64,000 nucleotides of DNA, taken from assembly GCF_022539505.1 (NCBI RefSeq), contig NC_061514.1, positions 339,247,090 through 339,311,089 of the forward strand, given 5' to 3'. The position numbers and the translations under genes were made by a program. The stretch comes from Lolium rigidum. Taxonomy: Eukaryota; Streptophyta; Magnoliopsida; Poales; Poaceae. Shown here in pieces: positions 55,637-64,000 of the stretch. The notes under the pieces are model-generated. The model did no database searches. It was given only the letters and a program-made list of their open reading frames with translations, and had not been told where the DNA came from. The number at the start of each line of letters is the position of its first letter. Position 1 is the first letter of the stretch.

Positions 55637-55880
55637 TTGAAGAACCTAGCAACGAGCAGTAATCAACCTAGCAACCTAGCAGCAGCGGCAAGCAAAAAAT
55701 ACACAATTTGACAGCCCTAGAGCAGCAGCAAGCAAAATATACCCAATTTTACAGCCCTAGCAGCAGCAGCAAGCAAGCAAGCAACCTAGCAACGAAGCAG
55801 CAAGCAAACAACCTAGCAAGCACATAGCAGCAGCAGCAAGCAAACAACCTAGCAAGCACATAGCAGCGAGCAAGTAGGAG
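55637..55880. repeat. Short CAGCAGCAAGCAA / AACCTAGCAA repeats
   Basis: Interspersed CAGCAGCAAGCAA and CAACCTAGCAAG units, including two near-identical 33-bp units at about 55800-55865 and a duplicated ACAGCCCTAG...CAGCAGCAAGCAAAA block. Slippage-type repeat, no gene. Confidence 0.8.
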
Positions 55881-56231
55881 TGCTCGGTGCTCATAGTGCC
55901 ATGCTTCTTCTTCATTACTAGTTCTTTTGTAGTTAAATCAGCGAGTAGTATGTTGTATCTTTTAGTTTTCATGCTATTTTGCAAATAGCATAGTAACTAC
56001 TAATTCTTTTTAGTTTCCATGTTATTTTCGAAATAGAGTATGCAATGTCGGATACATAATAGTCGGTAGCTTAAAATCACTAGATATCTACTATCTGCTC
56101 CAATTTAAAATAATATAAGGTGTGTATTTAAATGATACACATATGCAGCAAGAACATCAAGTTTTCATCCAAGTAAGCAAAAACTAACATGGTAGCTAGG
56201 ATTAATAAAAGAGCAGAGTTGGATGACTACA

Positions 56232-56331
56232 NNNNNNNNNNNNNNNNNNNNNNNNNNNNNNNNNNNNNNNNNNNNNNNNNNNNNNNNNNNNNNNNNNNNN
56301 NNNNNNNNNNNNNNNNNNNNNNNNNNNNNNN
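56232..56331. other. Assembly gap (100 N)
   Basis: Exactly 100 N, the conventional size for a gap of unknown length. CACTA-associated sequence lies to the left and Copia gag sequence to the right, so the junction of the two elements is hidden. Confidence 0.99.
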
Positions 56332-56472
56332 CTCTTGATGTTGTCTTTCTTGGCCTTGGAGGGATCAACCCAAAAGGATTTTGCATGGAAGGCCATGTGA
56401 TCATGGTAGTGGCATTGCAAATCTTCCGGATAGGACATACTCCAAGATGCCCTATAAGATTCTTGAGGAATC
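56332..56472 (-). pseudogene. Copia gag, downstream part (split by Gypsy insertion)
   Basis: The minus strand reads MSYPEDLQCHYHDHMAFHAK and DPSKAKKDN, the segment following the gag domain in grass Copia elements. The reading frame continues from the gag at 62866-63793 once the Gypsy element and one GAATC copy are set aside. It ends in the assembly gap. Confidence 0.75.
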
Positions 56473-57636
56473 TGTTATCACCAGATTTTGGCTAAATCAG
56501 GAGGTGGGCCGCGATCAAGATGGGCTTGGAGATTACATACAGAAGAAATACGTGAATCGGCCTTGTATGCAACGTTTGGGCTAGTTTGCCCTTGTATCAT
56601 GTAACATATTAGATTACGTGTCGGTTAGGAGTTAGAGTTTTACCCGTGCACGGTTAGGTGCACGCTCGAATTAGAAAGTCCCTTGGACTATAAATATGTA
56701 TCTAGGGTTTATGGAATAAACAACCAACGTTCAACACAAACAAATCTCGGCGCATCGCCAACTCCTTCGTCTCGAGGGTTTCTCCGGTAGCACCATGCTG
56801 CCTAGATCGCATCTTGCGATCTAGGCAAGCACAAGCCTACCCACGTTGTTCATGCGTTGCTCGTGCCGAAGCCTTTTTGATGGCGAGCAACGTAGTTATC
56901 TTGGATGTGTTAGGGTTAGCATTGTTCTTCGTATCATATGCTCGTCGTAGTGCAACCCTTATACATCTAGCCGCCCTTACACCTATCTCAGGTGTAGGGG
57001 CGGCACCCCGCTTGATCATAGTTTAGTAGATCCGATCCGTTACGGTTGCTCCTTGTTCTTCAAGGATTAGTTTAACATCCGCAATAGTTAGGCCTTACAA
57101 AGGGTTGGAGGATCCAGCGGCGTGTAGGGTGTAGTTTGCTAGCCCTAGACAGGATGTTCCGGGATCAACCTCGTGTTGGTTTTTAGGCCCCGTCTAGGAT
57201 CGGCTTACGATCACCGTACGCGAGCGCGAGGCCCAATCGTGAGTAGGATGATCCGATTATGCGGTGAAAACCCTAAATCGTCATAGATCGCATTAGCTTT
57301 ATCTTGATCAAGCAGGACCACCATATATTCGGACACCTTGTACGAATCATGGGTGGATCGGCTCTTTGAGCCGATTCACGAGATAACCCGAGAGCCGATC
57401 GAGGCTCGTATTTAACGTTTACGTGTATGCCCCGCAGAAACTAAGCGAGGCATCATCCAACACCTTCCCCGACCAGGTATAGGTCAGGTGGCACGCCCTT
57501 GCGACAAGCATCGGATGTGTGACCGGAAGGCTTTGCGGGCCGTCGCTCCGAGGGACCGGGGCCAGCCGCAGCCCTAGTTGTTCCCGGCTCTACGGTGCTG
57601 CCGGCCGCTGCCCGCCGGTGGGTTTCGACCGCAACA
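56473..57636 (+). repeat. Gypsy 5' LTR (1,164 bp)
   Basis: TGTTATCACCAG...CCGCAACA. By eye it differs from the 3' LTR by about 14 substitutions and at least seven single-base indels. A TATA-like CTATAAATATG occurs near 56688-56698. Confidence 0.94.
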
Positions 57637-57697
57637 CATTTCGGCACGCCCGGTGGGACAATCTTCGACATCCACCCCATCGCCATCTACATCCGAG

Positions 57698-59249
57698 ATG
57701 GCGGAAAGCACTCCGGTCAAGTACGAGGATCTGCCCGACGAGCTCAAGAAGAAGCATGACGAGGTCAAGGCGATCCTCGAGGCCGACCTCATCGGCTCTT
57801 TCCACGTAACCCGCTCCCATGGCCAACCGGACACTTGTTCAATATCAACATGGTGGGACCTCGGGCACCACTCGGTAAGGACGGAGATGAGGGCAGCCTG
57901 CTCTCATAGCAAAGACACAGAGGAAGCCGCTCCACGCGATCGGCTCCGCCAAGACGGCAAGCGCTACGTCGCAGAGGGAGAAGTGAAGAACATAAGATAT
58001 CAGCGACCTCTCTCTGATCACCTCCTCAACAAGTATGTGAGTCAGTATGACCAACGCCGACGATACAACGACGATGATGAAACAGATCGTCTGGCTAGGG
58101 ACGACAGGAGACGTCGTCGGCATGATCACGACGAGGAGCGATACGAGCGCCACGCCAAGGAAAAGTCGAGGGAGCAAGACGACGAGGATAGGCACTGGGA
58201 CTGCCCCTTCTTCAGACACTGCTGGGATTCGAGAATGAGCCGATTGCCAACAATCGGCAATTGCCCGTAATGTAAACAAAGGAAGAAGGATGCAGCTAAC
58301 GTGTCCGTGTTCAAGCGTCTAGGGCCTCTCCCGCCTCGGAACAAGCATGCTGAGTCCGCTCGGGTGGAATATCTCGAGGAACTAGAGGACGATGATGAAG
58401 AAGATAAGTATCATCGGCCAAGGTGGTGCCCTGATGGGCTCAGCCGTTCCCAGAGGCGAAGGGTTCAGCGTCTGCGTGGGTTGGAGGAAGCTGAAAGATT
58501 ATACCTGCACACGTTGAGGAAGGCACGGCCTGATCTGGCCGCCAAAATTCAGCGAACCCCGGACGAAGAAGGTCGGCCACAAAGAAAAGAGTGGCGCCCC
58601 AAGCAAAGGAAAGCCGATGATGAGACATCGGCTGGCACAAACATGGTCTTCATCCTTCCAACGAGTTTAGCGCTCCAAGATTATATGAAGCACCCGTGGC
58701 ACAATTGGATCGCGGCCCACGGCCGGTCATCTTTGAGAAGCCACGAGAAAGGAGTTACGTGCATCCGAAGGCCCCGTACTTGCGAGGATACATCAATGGG
58801 CAGCCTCGTCAACAAGATGTTGGTGGACACCGGAGCGGCAATCAACATTATGCCATACTCCATGCTACGTCGGTTGGGACGCTCCAGCTCGGATCCGATC
58901 AAGACCAATGTAACACCGAGCGATTTCAACGGCCAAGCATCCGACGCACAAGGTGTTCTCGAACGTGGATCTGACCGTAGGAAGGAAAACCGTCCCTACA
59001 ACGTTCTTTATTGTCGACAGCAAGAGCACCTATGCTGTCCTACTAGGGAGAGATTGGATCCACGCCAACTGTTGCATTCCATCCACGATGCACCAATGCC
59101 TAATACAGTGGGATGGAGATGAAGTAGAAGTCGTCCACGCAGATGATTCAGCCGAGATTTCAACAGACTCGGCATGGACGTTTGGGAGACATCAGGCCAA
59201 GAGCCACTCTCGGGCATCAATTTGGACGACCGCGAGCGCATCGACGTGA
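57698..59249 (+). pseudogene. Gypsy gag-protease, broken
   Basis: Starts MAEST at 57698. A charged gag region rich in R/D/E is followed by a zinc-binding-like DCPFFRHCWDSRMSRL and NCP, then an in-frame TAA (58268-58270). The same frame resumes (FKRLGPLPPR) and reaches the aspartic protease MLVDTGAAINIMP (58818-58856). Near 58950 the frame shifts, and VDLTVGRKTVPTTFFIVD with LLGRDWIHANC (58956-59075) completes the protease. The sequence then decays; nothing resembling RT follows. One nonsense change and one frame shift inactivate this copy. Confidence 0.85.
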
Positions 59250-60917
59250 CAAAGAACGGGGTTAGGTTGGTTTTATCCACCGGACTGACCGTGTAACAGG
59301 AGCAAATCAATGAGCAAACGTGGCGAGGCTGATCCTTGTGATCGGCCCCAAAAAATTTATGGAGGAACATTACAAAACCTTCATTGAGCAAGCAACGTGG
59401 AGGCCGATTCCAGCAATCGGCCAAAATTATCCTCACCATCCATTCTGCCTGGGTTCAACATTTGATCCAACATGGAATACCTAAAGAGCCGATACCATCA
59501 ATTCTCTTGACAGAATCGGCTCGGGGGGCACCTAGGTGGATAAAACACGAGGATATGAAGAAGGAGTATCTTTCAAACGCCTAGCAGCCCAAGATACTCT
59601 TTGATGATGGGTATTGAAGTATGGGGGCTGATACATAAATCGGCCGTAAAAAATTCAAAAAAAATTTAAGCACAGCCGATGCGCAGACATCGACTTAAGG
59701 ATAGAAAGCCGATGCATGGCCATCGACTCAAGGGATACAATTGTTATAAGCAGGGGTTCAATGGAGCAGGAAGTGAGCCACGAAGAGAGACTCTAATGGA
59801 AGAGCTCCTCAATGGAGTGTTTTGATGGCTCAGAGGGGTTCAATGGAGCAGGAAGTGAGCCACGAAGAGAGACTCTAATGGAAGAGCTCCTCAATGGATT
59901 CTTTTTGCGAGTATTCGTGTCCGCAGTATCAGCTGGGGCAGGTTTGAGGGATCATAACCCTGACCAATGCCAAGAGCAGCATGAACGTGCAGATCAGGTT
60001 AAGGATGGGTTGCATCAAATCCGCCGAAGGAAAGGAGCCGATCTGACCAGCAAAACGAAGAAGTGGACTGAAGAAGCTCGGGGGGCAGCTCACCCTGAAG
60101 GTTCTCTGCTCTGGGAAGCCGATTTTGTTGAAATCGGCTGGCTCTGAGGCCAATGGCGGCACATTGGGCTGACTCACCACTTTTCTCGCCTTAAGTGAGG
60201 CTCGGGGGGCAGTTTGTCCTGAAGGACCCTTTGCTATAGGGAGCCGATTTTGGTGGAATCGGCTGGTGCTGCATCATGACTTGGAAACCGATGGTGACAC
60301 GTTTTGTCAGCCCACTGCTGTTCTCGCCTCAATGGAGGCTCGTGGGGCAACTGACTGCGTAGATATTCTGTTCTTAAGAAGCCGACTGAGATTTCATTGG
60401 ATGGCCCTCCATCATAACCTTTTTTAAGAGGATTGGGCAGGTTTGAAGAGTATCACTGAATATCTGAATGTCCAGAGGTATCGGCTTCAGCATCAAGTCG
60501 TTTCAGCAGCGGTTATGGGGCTCTCGTTAAGGCGTTGATCTGCCTCGTTGTCCGCCGCAGCTCAAAGTCATCGGTCGGAAAAGGCGAAAGATAGATCGTG
60601 AAGGAGTGATGTTAACATCGCCTTTGAGCATTGAGCAAGTTCACGATCACTCCGACGTCAAAAGGATGAAGAATGGATCATGAGAGACCGGTGCGTTGTC
60701 ATCGGCTCATTAGGCATTGGCTAAGTGACGATCGGCGGGATCGCATGAAGGGAAATCGGCTAAATTGGCATAAAGGAAATCGGCAAAATCAAATTGGGGA
60801 ATTTCTTCATTGATAAACGAGATTTCTTACATAGAAGAGTTGATTGCTCTCAAAAGGGAGTACCAAGGGGATACATTGCCCCGTCTACTACTGCTGATCC
60901 TATGCTAAGGGTCCTAT
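59250..60917 (+). other. Gypsy internal noncoding section
   Basis: Rich in GCCGAT/ATCGGC words, as in its LTRs. It contains a 64-bp perfect duplication (59753-59816 and 59835-59898, offset 82 bp) starting GGGGTTCAATGG. It occupies the place where pol would be; no pol remnants were recognised. Confidence 0.6.
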
Positions 60918-61433
60918 CTACGGGCCGTCGCTGCCCTCGTCGTCACCCTCGTCGCCGCTGTCGGCGCTACTCCCGGCGGGCTCGTCGTCGCTGCCGTAGC
61001 GGCCGCCAGCAGGACCTTCGTTGTCCTCATCCTCCTCGTCATCGTCGTCATCGTCGCTGTCGTAGTCACTGAGATTCCCCGGCCAGGGGCAGTGGCGCTT
61101 GGCCGGCGGCTCGTCGGAGGGGCTGTCGTCTTCGTCCTCCTCCTCCTCCCTCACCTCCTCGGAGGTGGTAAAGTCATCCCAGGAGAAGCGATCGTCATCG
61201 CTCTCCTCCTCCGATTCCCCGTCGGCGAGGAAGCGGAGGTCGCTCTCCCCATCCGTCGAGGACTTATCGTCCTCGGACCAGATGGAGAAGTCATGGTCGG
61301 GCTCCTCCCCGGCCTCTATGGCGCGGCGGGTGTTGGCCGCATGGACCTCTTGTGGGTCCCGTTCTGGCGTCGGCTCGTAGGAGGAAGAGGACTCGAGGGA
61401 AAGTCCCGATGAGGCGGAGGAAGAGGAAGACAT
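60918..61433 (-). CDS. Antisense acidic ORF of the Gypsy element
   Basis: A 171-codon ORF from ATG 61433 on the strand opposite gag. It is serine-rich at the N-terminus (MSSSSSASSGLSLESSSSYE), then has alternating acidic blocks (FSIWSEDDKSS, DDRFSWDDFTTSEEVREEEE), a short basic PPAKRHCPWPG and a long D/E run. Antisense ORFs between pol and the 3' LTR are described for Tat-lineage Gypsy elements of grasses; their function is unknown. The ORF is open here although gag-protease is broken. An upstream in-frame ATG at 61565 adds a less plausible N-terminus. Confidence 0.65.
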   Translation of the reverse strand: MSSSSSASSGLSLESSSSYEPTPERDPQEVHAANTRRAIEAGEEPDHDFSIWSEDDKSSTDGESDLRFLADGESEEESDDDRFSWDDFTTSEEVREEEEDEDDSPSDEPPAKRHCPWPGNLSDYDSDDDDDDEEDEDNEGPAGGRYGSDDEPAGSSADSGDEGDDEGSDGP

Positions 61434-61702
61434 GGTGCGCAGAAGGGCTTTTGGAGTGCTAATGCGGGGAGGATGAGGAGGAGAACTGTTCGGTGCGGTT
61501 AAATAAAAGAAGTGGGGATTTAATGTTCGAACAGTTTTCGAGGAGGTGGTGCCAAAAACCGTCAAATCGTGCGGAGAAGTTGGGAAGGCAAGTTGTCATG
61601 ATGGAAAATACTGCGACGGTTCTCGCTTCTGCCACGACATGACCCCTCGGAGGAAAAACAGAGTGGTTTTGAAATTATCATTACCAAAACCACGGGGGCA
61701 TG

Positions 61703-62865
61703 TGTTATCACCAGATTTTGGCTAAATCAGGAGGTGGGCCGCGATCAAGATGGGCTTGGAGATTACATACAGAAGAAATACGTGAATCGGCCTTGTATGC
61801 AACGTTTGGGCTAGTTTGCCTTGTATCATGTAACATATTAGATTACGTGTCGGTTAGGAGTTAGAGTTTTACCCGTGCACGGTTAGGTGCACGCCTGAAT
61901 TAGAAAGTCCCTTGGACTATAAATATGTATCTAGGGTTTATGGAATAAACAACCAACGTTCAACACAACAAATCTCGGCGCATCGCCAACTCCTTCGTCT
62001 CGAGGGTTTCTCCGGTAGCACCATGCTGCCTAGATCGCATCTTGCGATCTAGGCAAGCACAAGCCTACCCACGTTGTTCATGCGTTGCTCGTGCCGAAGC
62101 CTTTTTGATGGCGAGCAACGTAGTTATCTTGGATGTGTTAGGGTTAGCATTGTTCTTCGTATCATATGCCGTCGTAGTGCAACCCTTATACATCTAGCCG
62201 CCCTTACACCTATCTCAGGTGTAGGGGCGGCACCCCGCTTGATCATAGTTTAGTAGATCCGATCCGTTACGGTTGCTCCTTGTTCTTCAAGGATTAGTTT
62301 AACATCCGCAATAGTTAGGCCTTACAAAGGGTTGGAGGATCCAGCGGCGTGTAGGGTGTAGTTTGCTAGCCCTAGACAGGATGTTCCGGGGATCAACCTC
62401 GTGTTGGTTTTTAGGCCCTGTCTAGGATCGGCTTACGATCACCGTACGCGATCGCGAGGCCCAATCGTGAGTAGGATGATCCGATTATGCGGTGAAAACC
62501 CTAAATCGTCATAGATCGCATTAGCTTTATCTTGATCAAGCAGGACCACCATATATTCGGACACCTTGTACGAATCATGGGTGGATCGGCTCTTTGAGCC
62601 GATTCACGAGATAACCCGAGAGCCGATCGAGGCTCGTATTTAATGTTTACGTGTATGCCCCTGCAGAAACTAAGCGAGGCATCATCCAACACCTTCCCCG
62701 ACTGGGTATAGGTCAGGTGGCACGCCCTTGCGACAAGCATCGGACGTGTGACCGAAGGCTTTGCGGGCCGTCGCTCTGAGGGACTGGGGCCAGCCGCAGC
62801 CCTAGTTGTTCCCGGCTCTACGGTGTTGCCAGTCGCTGCCCGCCGGTGGGTTTCTGACCGCAATA
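61703..62865 (+). repeat. Gypsy 3' LTR (1,163 bp)
   Basis: TGTTATCACCAG...CCGCAATA; the final CA has become TA. Followed by target duplication GAATC. Its complement supplies the last third of the minus-strand ORF 62501-63793, which is therefore a chimera with the Copia gag. Confidence 0.93.
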
Positions 62866-63793
62866 GAATCACTTCTTCACCGGAGTTGACTACCAAGGCA
62901 AGGTTGGAACCTTTTGCCATCCCAAGAGCACGATTGCGAGAATCATGAGAGGTTTCCTCAAGCACCTTGAGAGCTTGCATCTCGTGCACGACTTGTTGAG
63001 AGGTGAGAGAGGAATAGCATTCCTTTCCCACAAGAGTCTTGACATCAATGGGTGCAAATGGCATCATGCATTCAATGTACTTCTCCTTGATCCAAGAGTC
63101 ATTGATGTGGGTGGCACCAATAAGCCGGAAGGCATCGGCAACCGTGACAAGTCTTCCATACATGACTTCATGATCTTCATCCGGTAGCCTCATGAACCCT
63201 TCGGCTTTATTCTTAAGAGCATTATACTTGTTCCTCCTTGTGCTCTCACTTCCAATGCAACTAGCGGCCAAGCCGTCCCAAGCTTCCTTGGCGGTGGTGT
63301 AGTTCCGGACACGATGCAATTCCGGTGTCCCCACACTAGTTTGAATCATGTGTAGGGCGGTGTTGTTGAGTTGACTATCAATTGCTTCTCTTCTAGTCAA
63401 CTTGTCGGGGTTGTATGGCTTGAAGCCCTCCAAGATGATTCTCCATAGTTCATTGGATGCACTACAAACATGAGAGCGGAACTCAAATTGCCAAGTATCG
63501 AAATTATCAACGTAAAACTTAGGTGGGTCGCCCCGAATGTTCAAATGGGGATGGGGAACCGGTATATCGGGAGATAGGAAACGTGGAGCTACTCGATTGT
63601 AGCTTTCACCTCCACTAGTTCCCCTAGGAGATGTGATAGTGTTTAAGTTATCACCTTCCACGGGTTTGGTAGATGAGGGTAAGTCCGAAGCCTCTCCCTC
63701 ATCTAACGCACCCGTGTCTTTTACCTCTACACTAGGAGCCTTGGGACGGGCCGGAGCCAAAAGCTCGGCAATCATCTTTTTCATGCTTTCCAT
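62866..63793 (-). pseudogene. Copia gag (UBN2/DUF4219-type), interrupted by the Gypsy element
   Basis: From ATG 63793: coil-like MESMKKMIAELL, a low-complexity linker, then the Copia gag domain (FDTWQFEFRSHVCSAS near residue 98, TTAKEAWDGLAASC near 165, the YNALKNKAEGFMRL block near 190, MQALKVLEE near 272). It is open up to the Gypsy insertion at 62870/62866. The protein would form virus-like particles; here it is truncated. The 3' continuation is at 56332-56472. Confidence 0.85.
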
Positions 63794-63916
63794 TTGGGCT
63801 TTCCATGGAGGACTTCAATGAATTGAAGTCTTCCACGGAAACCGTCTTGGCGGCCCCTTCCGAGGGCTCCTCGTCCGGCATACTCTTAGGCGGTTAAGCT
63901 CCGAAATAAGAGCCGA
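63794..63916 (-). other. Copia leader between primer site and gag
   Basis: Short untranslated leader. Nothing else recognised. Confidence 0.5.
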
Positions 63917-64000
63917 GGCTCGATACCAATTGAAAGGATCGTATGCCGCACCTAGAGGGGGGGTGAATAGGTGCTAACCAATTTTTAGTTCTTTTTCAAT
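63917..64000 (-). mobile_element. Copia primer site and end of its 5' LTR
   Basis: On the minus strand LTR sequence ending GATCCTTTCA stops at 63931 and is followed by TTGGTATCGAGCC (63917-63929), a tRNA-Met-type primer site with small changes. The LTR continues past the window edge. This sets the Copia element on the minus strand, upstream of the gag at 63793. Confidence 0.75.

Larger units (their letters stand above)
52645..56231. mobile_element. CACTA transposon, one terminus visible
   Basis: Begins CACTACTAGAAAAAAGGC at 52645, preceded by TAT. Subterminal region to about 53035 carries many copies of GTGCGCCACT in both orientations. Downstream are a viroplasmin-like ORF, a ~195-bp tandem array and a B3-like pseudogene. 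The matching other terminus ending ...CTAGTAGTG is not present before the assembly gap, so the right boundary given is only the gap edge. Confidence 0.8.
56473..62865 (+). mobile_element. Complete Gypsy element lacking RT/integrase, with antisense ORF
   Basis: 6,393 bp: 5' LTR 56473-57636, primer site in TTTCGGCACGCCCGGTGGGA (57639-57658), gag-protease, a noncoding section, antisense acidic ORF, purine-rich tract ACCACGGGGGCA before 61703, 3' LTR 61703-62865. Target duplication GAATC at 56468-56472 and 62866-62870. No reverse transcriptase, RNase H or integrase is recognisable between 59250 and 61700, so the element depends on another copy. The antisense ORF placement is known from Tat-lineage Gypsy elements. 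It is nested in a minus-strand Copia gag. Confidence 0.94.

Noticed and set aside
55637..55880. CRISPR-like look of regularly repeated short units
   Set aside because: Units are simple slippage repeats without unique spacers in a plant nuclear sequence.
62501..62865. C-terminal part of minus-strand ORF 62501-63793
   Set aside because: It is the complement of the Gypsy 3' LTR joined by chance to the Copia gag frame.

Overview
This is nuclear plant DNA. Introns, a chloroplast-derived fragment and dense nested retrotransposons point to a large-genome cool-season grass (Pooideae: wheat/barley tribe or ryegrass/oat relatives); the species cannot be fixed from this window. There is no operon structure, CRISPR array or bacterial mobile system. 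Three genes look real, all on the minus strand: a secreted class III peroxidase (5807-6891, two exons), an F-box protein (24814-27188, two exons) and pyroglutamyl-peptidase I (44251-45818, four coding exons plus a probable 5'UTR exon near 47.1 kb). They show no functional link and sit as islands in transposon sequence.

Layout. 1-5.5 kb: Gypsy LTR, CACTA-like terminus, decayed minus-strand LINE, Stowaway-like remnant. 5.8-7.0 kb: peroxidase. 7-12.9 kb: low-copy sequence, a Gypsy LTR piece, and an AT-rich degenerate repeat array interrupted by a 742-bp insertion and by a 5'-truncated LINE with a perfect 14-bp target duplication. 12.9-17.8 kb: a complete-length Copia element with TSD CACTG, identical LTRs except for a 49-bp loss in the 5' LTR, and a frame-shifted gag-pol. 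18.5-22.2 kb: minus-strand LINE ORF1 (DUF4283/zinc knuckle) broken by a Gypsy LTR. 22.5-23.3 kb: a TIR transposon carrying an inverted copy of part of that ORF1. 24.4-28.1 kb: the F-box gene with a Harbinger-type element upstream. 28.3-31.8 kb: DUF4283 pseudogene, minus-strand Gypsy 5' LTR, and a plus-strand LINE containing a chloroplast atpB fragment.

31,801-43,382 is the most interesting block: a probable Helitron inserted exactly between A and T of the LINE RNase H region, ending in a GC hairpin plus CTAG. It carries a PRP19 WD40 exon fragment and a GC-rich minisatellite, and it is itself invaded by a 5.24-kb solo LTR with TSD ATTCA. 43.7 kb: a perfect 40-bp inverted repeat. 44.2-47.2 kb: pyroglutamyl-peptidase I. 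47.5-50.3 kb: a duplicated LINE 3' end in which one copy has gained a hAT-type MITE and a Harbinger fragment and the other keeps both empty sites. 50.7 kb: Tourist-type MITE. 52.6-56.2 kb: the end of a CACTA transposon with viroplasmin-like and B3-like ORFs and a ~195-bp tandem array. 56,232-56,331: 100-N assembly gap. 56.5-62.9 kb: a complete Gypsy element (TSD GAATC) that has lost RT/integrase but keeps gag-protease and an antisense acidic ORF, inserted in the gag of a minus-strand Copia element whose 5' LTR begins at 63,931.

Coordinates of structural elements were derived by reading and aligning by eye. Names above superfamily level are deliberately avoided.
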